Below the pieces are notes generated by a model. It was not told the DNA's origin, did no database searches, and worked only from the letters and a program-made list of their open reading frames with translations. The position numbers and the translations under genes are program-made. A stretch of DNA of 64,000 nucleotides from Babylonia areolata (lineage: Eukaryota; Mollusca; Gastropoda; Neogastropoda; Buccinidae). This document shows, piece by piece, positions 10,881 through 24,100 of the stretch. Numbering within the stretch: the stretch's first letter is position 1; every line of letters begins with the position of its first letter. Where the stretch lies: assembly GCF_041734735.1 (NCBI RefSeq), contig NC_134895.1, positions 14,338,540 to 14,402,539 of the forward strand. Reading direction: 5' to 3'.

Positions 10881-11290
10881 TTTAACCTTTACATATGATT
10901 TTCATAATGAGAAACCGTGAGTGAAAAATAGCAATTTCTACATATGTCTTCAATTTGGACAAGTGAACAGCAGGAAGATGATTATACTGGTCTTGATGTC
11001 ATCCACAGTATTTTTACACTACAGGGAAATCGCTCCAATTTTGGCACATCCATTCTTCTATATTAAACTAACAATTTTTCCTCGACTCCTTTCACAATAT
11101 CATTTCATAAAATTTTTATTCTTTGGTTTCGGCTGGCTAGAGGTTTGAAGTGAAGCAGAGAGTTAGTGAGAATGACTGCGACACACTCAGCAAGTGATTA
11201 CTTACTTATAATTTTGTTTGTCAAAGTCATGAAATTTGTTCCTATTTATGTAATGTCTTAAACATATCGTTCAAGGAGCTTTACATGTGT

Positions 11291-11540
11291 GTGCATCATG
11301 GCAGAATGGGTTAAGCATTGGACTTCTGATCTAAAGTTCACCAATGATCAGGATTCGAAGCCCTGTTTTAGCCTGCTGTTGTGTCCTTGGAAGAGGAACT
11401 TTTCCTTGCTCCACCCAGGTGTGAATGGGTACCTGACTTCAGTGGGTGAAGGTTAAAATGGCAGGAGAGAATTGGGCCCTGCCTTCCTGTGCAAAGCCCA
11501 AGACACGGTGGACATGAATTCACAGCCCTGAAGGTCATAG
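11291..11540 (+). mobile_element. SINE-A copy
   Basis: GGCAGAATGGGTTAAGCATT, B box GGATTCGAAGCC, then GTGTCCTTGGAAGAGG, CACCCAGGTGTGAATGGG and CAAGACACGGTGGACATGAA. Confidence 0.7.
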
Positions 11541-12159
11541 GTTATGGGACTTATAATCTCTTTCAACTTTTTTAATGTGCAGACAAGGGCAAAGTAAGGC
11601 CAGGTTGAGAAAACCAAAGTAACCTGATCATGGGTGTCATCCCTATGCCTGGTTTCTAAGTGATGGTGCTTGCCTGAAAGATGGGCCGATGCCGAGTTCC
11701 ATAATGGAGTGTATCTCCACATTGTTTCATGAGCAGTTAGTGATGGGAACACCAGCTGCCAGAACAGCTGCAGTGAGGGAGCTGCAAGTACGGTCTGCTC
11801 TTCTGAGAAATAAAAGATAACCATTCTGAAGATTTTTGTCCGTTGATTTGCACATGTAGACATTGCATGGAGGTTGTTAAAGTACCTATCTCTCACTTTG
11901 GTGCATGGAAGAAGTCATTAAACAAAGAAAAAGGAAAACAACAGATTCAATATCTTTTTTTTTCTTCATAACATCTTTCTGTGGTGCACTGCCAGCTTTG
12001 TCACCTTTGTGAACGCCTTTGTGAGTTTCAAAAATAGTCTGGATATTCTGCAGTTTAATATGTGTATGAATGCAGACATGATCCAGAGGCAGAGACAGAC
12101 AGAAAGGGAAAGTATCATTCAAATCTCCTGAAAGAACACACACACAAAAATATGTATAC

Positions 12160-12358
12160 ATGTCAGCTTTATTTGCACACAACCATCACCACCAGATTAT
12201 ATCATTCCTGTCACTGCTCCACACCGCTTACGTATGTTCAACTCCTGAACACTCACAAAAAATGTTTCGATAAGGTATGTCAGTTTTATTAGCATCACAC
12301 AACCATCACCAGATTACATCATTTCTGCCACTACTCCACACAACTTACATATGTTCTT
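12160..12358. repeat. ~115-bp direct duplication, diverged
   Basis: CACACAACCATCACCACCAG..ACGTATGTTC (12175) recurs as CACACAACCATCACCAGATT..ACATATGTTC (12297). Confidence 0.8.
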
Positions 12359-12714
12359 TTTGAATCTATCTCAGCACACCCTGCACAACCAAGGCAAGTG
12401 GTTGCAAAAGTGAACAAACATCAATTCCTCCTTGTCTGCCATGATGAATCAATCTCCCCATCAACAGTCAGGATAGAAAAGGAGACATGAAGAAATCCTC
12501 TGAAAAGAACAATCATTAAAAATTGGCACATTCTTATTAATGCTAAGCACCCCTCACGTTTCAGGGACAATTTCACTTTCCAGTATGATAAACTATGAAA
12601 AAATTTTTTTATATTTTAAGCTTCAGAACAAATATCTTTTCAACGTTTGTGCCATACCAAAATCACCCATTCCCGCTCCACTTTACAGTTTGATTTGCTC
12701 CCATCTTTTTCTTC

Positions 12715-13080
12715 TTCTACATTTATGGGCTGCAGTTCCCACATTAACTTTTATGCATAAGAGGGCTTTTTCATGTTTTTACCCTGCCATGTAGGCAACC
12801 TTACTTCATTTCCAGGAGGCGGGCATGCTGGTGTGTTCTTGTTTCCATCATCCACTGAACACAGACATGGATTACAAGATCTTTGATTTGCATATTCGAT
12901 CTGCATGCATGCATATACACACAAATGGAGTTCAGGCACTAGCAGGTCTGCATATTTAGACTTGGGAAATTGAAAAAAAATCTGCACCTTAACACACTGG
13001 GTGCTGCAACTGCGATTCAAACCCAAGACTCTCAAATTAAAAGTCCAACACTGCATCCACTCAGCTGTTGAGCCCCTCTG
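12715..13080 (-). mobile_element. SINE-D copy
   Basis: ACCCTGCCATGTAGGCAACC, GGCACTAGCAGGTCTGCATA and the head complement near 13075 follow SINE-D order. Confidence 0.65.
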
Positions 13081-13249
13081 ATTTGAACCAGTAAGTTAAT
13101 TGAGTTCAAAATACAGATTTACAAAATTATGCAGCTCGAAATAGCTATATGCACTTTTGCAAGGTACATAAACTACACTAAAAGGGGGAAAAAAACAAGA
13201 AATGTGGATAAGCGCTTTGAGGCTATATGTGAAAACCCATACACATGAT

Positions 13250-15340
13250 TAATCAAAATCAAAAGGAGTGGAGGGAGGGCAGAGGATACAATGACATACA
13301 CATCTCCAAAGGAACACCAACTAAAAAAAAAGAAAAGAAAAAGAAAAAAGCAACTAAGAGACATGAAAAGGAAGGGGGTGGAGAAAGAAAGGGAGGTAAT
13401 GGGGAGAGGGAGAGAAACAGAGAGAGACAAAATTACTCCACACACACACACACACACTTCACTGCAGACGACAACACAACAGTTTCCTAATAACCAAAAA
13501 ACATTCTCAGATCCCATCTCACATAATCATGTTCTGCTTCTACTTTAACATGAATGGGATGAATGCTTGCAAACAAAGTAGTAGCAAACCTGACATTTCC
13601 CCCCAAGTGTTTCCATGGGCGAAATATTCTCCACCTTTTAAACTGGGAGAATCAGAATGAGCAGCTACCAAGGCAACCAAATTCATGGAAGAACAGAACT
13701 AGCAGTTACCCGTATGTTTGTGAGATCAAATTATTATCACAGTGGTTACCCATGCATTTGTGAGGTAATGTAAATTTGGTTTGAAACAAGATGAGCAACA
13801 ACAAGAAAAAAAGGAAAGAAAATTACTGACTAAAAAACATAGATGACGAAACGTTACGGAAATATAAGAAAAAGGTGAAAGCAAAAGCAAAAGACAGCAG
13901 CATGATGTTAATGCTCAATATTGATAATGGAACATTGTCGGACTGAGGGAGAAAGAGACAGACAGACACTAGCTGAGAACTGAACATGCAAATGTTTGAC
14001 ACACACACAAGGATAAGTCTTTGCTTCAGTCCACACAATTGTTCAGTGCCTTTGTCTTTCTTTATTCTTTTCATTTTCTAAATCTTAGATATGTGTAAAT
14101 TGTTTCAACTGATTCAATTCCTTTTTCACTCATTTTTTCACTCAAACACCATCTTATCATGCCAAAGTAGTCCACTCAATCCTAACTTGCCCGACCTTAC
14201 CCATCTTCTAATTTTCTCATTTCTAAGTTGTTTGTATTGTATTGTATTGTATTGTACTGTATTGTACTGTATTGTACTATACCGTACTAAACTGTATTAT
14301 ATTACTTTTTCGAACAACAGATTTCTTTATATGAAATTCAGGCTGCTTTCTCCAGGTAGAGCATGTTGTCACAGAGCAGCGCTACTGTTTCTTCTGCCTT
14401 CAAGTGTATTTGTTTTTTCTATCTAAGTGGATTTTTCTACAGAATTTTGCCAGGGACAATGCTTTTGTTGTGGGTTCTTTCAGATGCACTAAGTGCATGC
14501 TGCACAAGCAACCTCAGTTTAGCTTCTCATCAGAAAGAACAGCACCCAGACTCAAGGTGTAGTGCAGGTGGGAGGGGAGGGGAGGGGAGGGGGAACAAAC
14601 TCTTTCTTCCCAGTCGGGTGCATTAACACACCACTTATGAGAATGTATTATCAAAATGTCCAAAAGCATTTCATTTCTCTGTCCACTATTCACAACCAAA
14701 CACAAAGTGCTGACATTTCTTGGTGTTTCCCAAATCCACAAGACCTCTGATAAGAAGACACTGTTGAATCACAGTGAAGAAAGCAATAAATATCTGTACA
14801 ATTATAACAGCCCCAGACACTACATATTTTCCCCAGCTGTCTATGACACGTTCTTTTCAAGTCAGCTATGATTTACAGCTTAAATATCAGAGGTATCGAT
14901 TTGTGACTAAAATTTTGGATTGGAGAATGGCTTTGTACATGACAATGACAGGACTGAGATTAAGCTGAAATTCAATTCATATGAACTGTTACTGCAACTT
15001 CCACACCCAAACAGGGGCAAAAGGTTTAAATTCACTGGAATCTTAACTTAAATGTTGGATTGAGGTATGGATTTGTGACTAACATATTGGATGGCTTTAC
15101 AGGTCTCACCCTTAAACATCATGTGTACAGGAGAGATGAAAACATCTCCGCCAAATAAACCTTTCAAAAAAAAAAAAATAATAATAAGCAGATGTTTCTG
15201 GTTAGTGAACATTAATCCCTGTTTCCATATATATCAAGCAATGAAGCACCCCTGATTAGCACCACAGAATGAAAGGTTTTGATTTCAGGCAAGCACCAGT
15301 AAGTTTCCAGATACAATTTTCAGTTTTCATTTAAATCACA
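13250..15340. other. Downstream flank of AGL, mostly unassigned
   Basis: Holds a purine-rich stretch (13320-13430), the SINE-B fragment at 14312 and a (TGTAT)n run near 14230. AATAAA on the minus strand at 14066-14061 could end a long AGL 3' UTR. No exon seen. Confidence 0.4.
14312..14525 (-). mobile_element. SINE-B fragment
   Basis: Complement of the SINE-B 3' half: CAACAGATTTCTTTATATGA, GTGGATTTTTCTACAGAATT and GCACTAAGTGCATGCTGCAC. Confidence 0.65.
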
Positions 15341-15583
15341 CATCCAAAACACACACACACACACACACACACAAAACAAACCACTTCTGATACACATCCA
15401 CATTACTCACACTCTACATTATTGCTGTATTACACACACTGGTGTAAAAATCAAAACAAAACACAGAAAAAAAACAACCACCAAGAATAGACCTTTAGCT
15501 CCTTATGTTCACATCTTCCTTTGGGGGAGCAGAGAGTCGTTCTTGTTTATAATTTGCTACTGAACACACAGACAAACACTCAC

Positions 15584-15622
<39 letters not shown>

Positions 15623-15784
15623 CAAACAAAAACACACACACATACAAAACACAGGTATCAACCAACTAGAACAAAAAAGACCAGACCCATGCACACAAAG
15701 CCCACCCCCTCATCCCCCCCACCATCCCCTCCCGCCCCCACCAACCCTCTCCCCGTGTTCACATCTCCCCTTTCCCCCTGTCAA

Positions 15785-15988
15785 TCAGGGCCGAGGGGAG
15801 GCACTTTGACAGGACTGCGGGGAGGCACTTTGACAGGACTGAGGGGAGGCACAGCTGCCAGTGGACAGAGGACCCTGCAGGTCCACGATGGAGGGCCGCT
15901 CAGCCGTGCCCAGCCGCTCCAGGTCGTACAGCAGCTCCAGCACACAGCCACTGCTGATGGCCTGCGCCCGGCAGCTGTCCTCACAGAA
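15785..15988 (-). CDS. AGL: AGL last exon with extended C terminus
   Basis: Acceptor GACCAG after a (TG)n tract, then 67 codons and TGA at 15787-15785. [20 protein letters not shown] and YDL align with the end of human AGL (SCETQAWSIATILETLYDL). The frame then continues for over 40 residues: [20 protein letters not shown], then three 8-residue repeats of the CQSASPQS type. A distant AATAAA on this strand at 14066-14061 is one possible poly(A) signal; no nearer canonical signal was seen. Confidence 0.93.
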   Translation of the reverse strand, partial: FCEDSCRAQAISSGCVLELLYDLERLGTAERPSIVDLQGPLSTGSCASPQSCQSASPQSCQSASPRP

Positions 15989-16009
15989 CTGGTCACACAC
16001 ACACACGCA

Positions 16010-16041
<32 letters not shown>

Positions 16042-16932
16042 CACAACGCACACACACACACACACAAGAAATGAATTAACTAGCACTGGATTAGATTATG
16101 TTTGGAAAAACCAGTTAACGTTTAGTATTAGAAGATTAAAGTATGCTATATCCAAGAAGCCTGAAAATGAATATGTAAAATTTTGGAAACAGGAACAAAA
16201 CAGTTCATCTAAATTAGTATTTTATAAGGAAGCTGTGACAAATTATAAAACTGAACCATATTTAAAAAATACAGCAAATACACAACACAGGAAAGCACTG
16301 ACTATGTTACAAAATCAGCACCCAGACAGACACACACACACACACACACAACCACTAGTACACTATTATTCACACAAAGGTCATAAACCAACATGCTGAT
16401 ATCAATGACCCAGCCCCTAAGTCAACATCCTATGGTCCTGTAATACATGACATCACAACATTTCCCTTCAAACGAGTCGGCCACACACAAGCAGCAGTTA
16501 GTGAGATAACACAGTGAGGACTTTCCCCTGTCTTCCCACCCATGATTTGCCTTTGCCATTCCCTCCAGATTCCTTTGAGGGCAATGAAAATATGAACCTG
16601 ACAAGCACTTGAAGCACAATTGTCTGAACGGTGGAATGAAAAAAAAAAAACCCGAAAAAAATTTCAACACCTTCTTTCAAGACTCATGTTAAAACAATAA
16701 TGAGTCTTCATCACAAAATGACCCAGTCTAGCATTATATGTGTGGAGCGCCATGGCATATCCAATTAGGCGTTGGGTGTCTGATCCAGAAAGAATTAAAC
16801 ACTATATAAATAAAAATTTGAAACTAAAAAACACCCCTAATCCTATCAACCAAAAACCACACAAGCCAAGAGGAATATACTGAGGAAGAAAACAGACTGG
16901 TTAACACTCACAGCACCAAACAGTCAAAAATA

Positions 16933-16976
<44 letters not shown>

Positions 16977-17461
16977 TTTATATAGCACTGAATCTTGTGC
17001 AGAGACAAATCAAAGCGATTTCAAACCAGCCATTCACATGCATGCATAACTCTAAAACTGGAGAAACTGGAGACAAGAAAGAAGAAGCAGGGGAAAGAGG
17101 CTATCTTGGGAAAGAGATGGGTTTTTAAGGTCAGACTTGAAAGAGCTTCAGTGCGGGGCCCCGAACCCGATGAAGCGAAAAGAGACCAGAACAGAAACGT
17201 AACATTCCTATCAACCCATCAAAGCAAGACAGGTCCGACAGACAACTCACGGCGCCGTCCTTGTTGGTGAGCTGGGGCAGGGACTTCCAGGGGGACTGGA
17301 ACAGCAGGTTGTAGTGCCGGCACAGCACGCTGCGGGTCAGCTCCACCGTCTCCTTCAGCACCCCTGCCTGGACCTTCTCTCGCCGGCTGGCAAAGTACAG
17401 CTTGGCCCTCAGGAAGTACGGCATCAGCCACAAAAACTCCTGGTGCACACACACACACGTG

Positions 17462-17504
<43 letters not shown>

Positions 17505-17638
17505 ACGCACAAACACACATGCATGCACACCACAAGCACAAACACACACATGTACATGAACACACACACACACACACGTGCACGCACAAACACACATGCA
17601 CACACATGCATGCACACACAAGCACAAACACACACATG

Positions 17639-17678
<40 letters not shown>

Positions 17679-18136
17679 TGCATACAAACACATGCACATG
17701 CACACACATGCACACAAACACACACATACATATACACACACACACGCACACACTCACACACACACATAAACACACACACGCTCGCATACACAAGGCTGCA
17801 TGGTGACACAGGATGTGGTGGCCTTAGTTGTGGTAACATGTCCGCCTATGAAGTGAAAATAATCAAAGCATACGGGATCGAACACAACACTTGCCAGAAT
17901 TTTCTCCCCCTCCACTAGTCATTTGAATAAAATGATACACTGCAGTCCCATCTGTGACACACACTTAGCACACATAGAAGAACTCGCATCCACAATAGCT
18001 GTCCCTGGAAAATTTTGATAGTAAAATCCACTAAGACAGACAAGAACAACTCATAACAAGCAACAGGATACTGACAGACACACAAGAATCACTCACAACA
18101 GACCACAAAGTAAACAGACAGACAGACAGACAGACA

Positions 18137-18197
<61 letters not shown>

Positions 18198-21100
18198 GAA
18201 TCACTCACAACAGACCACATAGTAAACAGACAGACAGGCAGACAAGAACCTCTCACAATAAATCACAGGCCGACCTACAGGAACCTCTCACAACAAACCA
18301 CACGGTAAACAGACCGACAAGAACCTCTCACAACAAACCACAGGGTAAACAGACAGACAAGAACCTCTCACAACAAACCACAGGGTAAACAGACCGACAA
18401 GAACCTCTCACAACAAACCACAGGGTAAACAGACAGACAAGAACCTCTCACAACAAACCACACGGTAAACAGACAGACAAGAACCTCTCACAACAAACCA
18501 CACGGTAAACAGACCTACAAGAACCTCTCACAACAAACCACAGGGTAAACAGACAGACAAGAGCCTCTTACAATAAACAACAGGGTAAACAGACCGACAA
18601 GAATCTCTCACAACAAACCACAGGGTAAACAGATAGACAGGATCCTCTCACAACAAACCACAGGGTAAACAGACAGACAGGAACCTCTCACAACAAACCA
18701 CATAGAAAACAGACTGACAAGAACCTCTCACAACAAAACACAGGGTAAACAGACCGACAAGAACCTCTCACAACAAACCACAGAGTAAACAGACCGACAA
18801 GAATCTCTCACAACAAACCACAGAGTAAACAGACCGACAAGAATCTCTCACAACAAACCACACAGTAAACAGACTGACAAGAATCTCTCACAACAAACCA
18901 CAGGGTAAACAGACAGACAAGAACCTCTCACAACAAACCACAGAGTAAACAGACCGACAAGAATCTCTCACAACAAACAACATAGTAAACAGACCGACAA
19001 GAATCTCTCACAACAAACCACACAGTAAACAGACTGACAAGAATCTCTCACAACAAACCACAGGGTAAACAGACCGACAAGAATCTCTCACAACAAACCA
19101 CATAGTAAACAGACAGACAAGAACCTCTCACAACAAACCACACGGTAAACAGACAGACAGGAACCTCTCACAACAAACCACACAGTAAACAGACTGACAA
19201 GAACCTCTCACAACAAACCACACGGTAAACAGACAGACAAGCACCTCTCACAACAAACCACGGGGTAAACAGATAGACAGGATCCTCTCACAACAAACCA
19301 CAGGGTAGACAGACAGACAGACAGAGAAGAATCACTCACAACAAAACACACTGTAAACAGACAGACAGACAGACAAGAACCTCTCTCAATAATTCACAGG
19401 GTAAACAGACAGACCAAGAACCTCCCACAACAAACCACATAGTAAACAGACAGACAGACAGACAGACAGATGACAAGAACATCTCACAACAAACCACAAG
19501 GTAAACAGACCGACAAGAACCTCTCACAACAAACCACATGGTAAACAGACAGACAAGAACCTCTCACAACAAACCACATGGTAAACAGACAGACAAGAAC
19601 CTCTCACAACAAACCACAAGGTAAACAGACCGACAAGAACCTCTCACAACAAACCACAAGGTAAACAGACCGACAAGAACCTCTCACAACAAACCAAAAA
19701 GTAAACAGACACTGAGACAGACATGAACTTCTCTCAACAAACAACAAGGTAAACAGACAGACAGACAGACAGACAAGAGGTCAGCACCCTCTCCACCATG
19801 CACTCACAGGCCCATTGTGGTAGTTGTAGCCCCCGGCCACCTTGTAGTCATTGCAATCTGAATGCACAGAGTAATCGCCGCAGTACTGTAGGTCTCTGCA
19901 CGCACACACACCACAAATGCCCACACACTTGTGAGTTCCTGCCCCAACCCACATCCACACCTTGATCCATGCTGCCCCGTACTCAGGGCAAACTGGATGA
20001 GGCTGCTGTTTAATCCACTGTTGTCATTTCAGTTTGCCTCCTTAACCTTAGAAGAATAGCTGCTGCAAACAGCGGCAATCATGCAACTACCATGAAAAGA
20101 CCACTTGACAGAAAGACTGGCATTCATTTGTGAACATCCTTTATGATGCGCACACCTGTGTCAATTCAAAGATATCTTTCAGCTTCGTTTTATTGTAGGT
20201 AAGCTAATCCGCACACATTTTCTTTTCACCACTACGTCACCCTCAATCAAGTCCAACCTACACCACAGCCAGACACAACCTACCTGGCACTGACCAGAAA
20301 TGACATTTTCTTCCTCAAGTTATGAGTAACAAATAACAATTTCTCTTTTTAATGCAGTGTCTGCTCCATCTTTGTAAACACTCAATATCTCATTCAAAAT
20401 ATAGATCGATAAAAATTTGACTCTTTTTTTTCTCGGTCATGGAATGTGATTTAATCCAGTCCATTTTTCTGTTCATGACGTCCTTCAAATCTTCTCGTTA
20501 ACAAGTCATCCCACCTGTCAACAGGTCATTTCATTCATCAGACTCTGTTGTTGTTTTTCTAGTCAATTCACATCTCAGTCAGTCCGTCTGGCAACCTGGT
20601 CATATTTCTTTGGTGACAATCACTCAATTAATGGTGGGTCAAGTCTTGTCACAACACAGTCAGTGAAGCCAGCAGTAAGATTATCCTCTTCTGTTCAGTT
20701 TGTCTATTTCTTCTTGTTTTATTTTTCATAATTCTTTTGTGAGTGATAACTGAATGTGACATAACTGCTATCTGTGAGGTCAAAGCCAGCGGGGAGACAG
20801 GCTGAATAAGGAGGAGAATCAGAGAGGGAAGGAGAGACAAGACAAGACAGATAGTTTACTGAACTGGGCCATTTGCCCATGTCAAAGGGAACAGTGGGTT
20901 TGGGACAAAAATCAGATGAAAGAAACAAGCGTACACTGCATGCCAAGGGAGAGGAGGGAGAGAGAGAAACAGACAGCACTGACTTGGGATCCAGCGTCTT
21001 CATGCCCACAGGTCCCATAAGCTCCTGCTGTATCAGGTTCAGGGCTGTCCACGCATGTTCATCGTCAAACAGCTCAGGGGCCTGCAACACATGCACAACA

Positions 21101-24100
21101 CCTCCTCCTTAGGTCAAGGGATACACACACACACACACACAACACCAAAGGAATGCACTGTGATGTGTTCAATGCACTGTTCAGTGATACATAGGACTGC
21201 ACTGGAACACACTGTGGTTTGTTCTATGTATTGCTCAGTGATACACATGACACCAATGGAAAGCACTGTGATTTGTTCTATGCACTGCTGAGTGATACAT
21301 AGGACTGTACTGGAACACATTGTGATATTTGTTCTATGTACTGTTCAATGACACACAGGACACCACTGGAACACGCTGTGATTTGTTCTGTGCACTGTTC
21401 AGCTGCACACCGACAGGTGGTGGGCAAGGGGGTGTCAGCTTTGTGAACAAGGAGATAGCATCCATGGAAAGCGGATTGTACAGTGACTGTGTTCCTGGTG
21501 GCGTACATAATGGATGTGTTCTTGATGGTATATGTGTACAATGAATCACTCAACATATGATGGATCATACTGAAGGGGGGCCAACCAGACAGAAAAGTTC
21601 ACCACCTCAGCATGGTTGTCAAACCAAGATATTTTTTCTCAGAGAATTTTCATGAAATTTTTCCTTTTTTCTGTTGTTAATACACTATGTAACATGAAAA
21701 TAAACATCACCCCAATAGGTATTATTTGATTAAATGTTTTTCAGAATGTATTTCATGGTAGTGAGAGCTTGTTATGAGTGTTTTCAGAATGCATGATTCA
21801 ACGTGCTTGGAAGCAAGCGGGGCCATGTGAGCACCCTCTTGAAACGTGTTCTAAGGGCGAAAATCTGCAAGAGAGTTACTGTCTTCTTTTGGAAAGATAA
21901 CAGTTAGCAGGGATAGTGTTTATTCACATGATTTGATGCAAGACAAGACAATTGTTCAATGTTTTGAATGATTCTCTCTCTCTCTGTGTCTCTCTTTCGT
22001 GGTTTTGTAGCAACAGAAAACAACCAGTTGGATTATCATGTTTGTGTTTGGTGTCAGCATCATGACAGAATGAGGTTTATAACTGATGTCACATGTTAGT
22101 CTGCCTGTCTGCAAGAGCACACATGTATGAAGTGAAATGATGGACACAGCACATATCTCAGTTATTTGACTGTACAACCTGACATGATCTCTCTCTCTCT
22201 CTCTCTCTCTCTCCCTCCCTCCCTCTCTCATTACAGACTTCTCTCAGAGTGATTTCTCTCTTTTTACTTTTTTTTTTTTTACCAGGTTGGATTGAATCAG
22301 TGTCACAAACTGAAAATGCACTGAAGCAACACTGACTGTAGTGTCCATGAGTACATTTCAGGCACACCTTCTTGATGGTTTTCCTGCACACCATGCCCCG
22401 CTTTGTTGTGTCACAGTGACCTGCAGAATGACCGCCACCATCCAATCTGATCCAGACAAGCGCTGGCAGTGCTTAAAGAACCTGTCGTGGGGCAGCCATG
22501 GCATCATTCACTCACACTTTGTAAGTTAAAATCCCAGGTCTCACCCTTTCTCCCAAGTGTGACCAGAAAATCAAGACCGAGTGTCTAGTCATTCAGATGT
22601 GATGATAAACTGAGGATCCACATGCAGCACCCACTTGGCACACTGAAAAAGGACCCAAGGCACCATAAACGTTTCTCTGGCAAAATTGTGGAAGAAATCC
22701 ACTCTGACAGGTACATAAATATATACACACCACACAAAGAGCCTGCCTAGTGCACTGTGTTATGCTGCCTGTGAGACATCTGACTGGCAGGTGTGGTGTA
22801 GCATACAACATGCATTTGTCCCAACACAGTGATGCCTCCTGAAGAAACTGAACCACACCCTCAAACCTCTCCCCTGTGGAGGGATCCTGTACTTACCACC
22901 GCCATGGCCACACAGACGTTGGGTCGCAGCTGGTAGTCAGTCCACACCTGGGTGGCATACAAGCAGTCCTTGTACATCCCTCGACGGCTGATGCACTCAG
23001 GGTGAGGGTCATTGACAGGGTTCGAGGTGAGACCGATATAGAAGTCCTTTTCAAAGTTGTCTTTCAAGTTCTCAGCCCAGTCCTCAAAAGTGATGAGCTC
23101 ATCCTTGCAGTCTGAAAACATCAAGAATAGTTAACTGCCAATCTTTCACAATCCACTTGTAATCTTGCATGAGAGGGGTGGGGTGGGGGGATATCAGAAG
23201 GGGGCATTTTCCAAATTTAGACCAGCAAAACTTCATCTGAAGAAAACAAAAAACAGTTTATTGTGCTCTGATTTACTTGGGATGCATGATGATATCAAAA
23301 GTGTGCCATTTCAGCACAACAGACCACAGCTTAAATGTTTCACAGACTTCACACACATGGTGATGTCAGTCTGGCCACCATGAGAAATTCTTAAGTCATG
23401 GGGCAAATTGTGCATTACACATATTCATGTCTGTGGCACGATAAATCAATGAAAGAAATTTTTTTTCATGATATTGCAAAGTGAAATGTTGATGTGTCAG
23501 TGTTTTTTCCTTGATGTTGCTGCCCACATCACCTTAATTTTAAGATGCCATTGTAGTGAAAGTGAACTGGTGCCATCTGTATGCACAAAATATTGTTTTC
23601 AGGTTGAAAAATGTGGATCGGTATATGGAATCAGCACTCGGGTTGTGTTTATTGTGAATTAATTTTCTTTTTTGCGATCCATTATAAAAAGAATTAACAA
23701 ATAGTAATTTCACAGTCTGGATTTAAATCTATAAAAATTACGGAAAATCTGTAAGGGTTGGCAGGTATGGATATAGACACCATCACTGATGGCCCCAGTT
23801 CTCAAAGTATGGCTACACATTCCCTGAACATCAATGTCATCCTTACCATCTGCACAGCTTGACACAGACCATACACATTACTGGTTGACTGAAGCTGTGA
23901 TAACCACATTGTAGACCTGACCAGTTCATTCACTGAATCTGTACAGGAACAATCTGATCGTCCACTGCTTCAAACTAAAAGCAGATCCGACAATATGCAC
24001 CTGCCATCCACACTTGTAAGGGATTCAGTCAGCTCAGGCAATGTGCCCAAGACAGTCATGGATCTTTTTTTTCATCTGCTCTGTGTGTGGGCCTGTGGCC

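Noticed and set aside
11453-11896. 147-codon minus-strand frame
   Set aside because: Overlaps a SINE-A, has no recognisable motif and no matching splice sites.
17402-17918. Open frames of His-Thr or Cys-Val repeats over CA/TG tracts (also at 7100-7700, 29413-29727, 37000-37265, 41404-42113, 54564-55112)
   Set aside because: They are translations of microsatellites, open in several frames and on both strands, with no splice or homology support.
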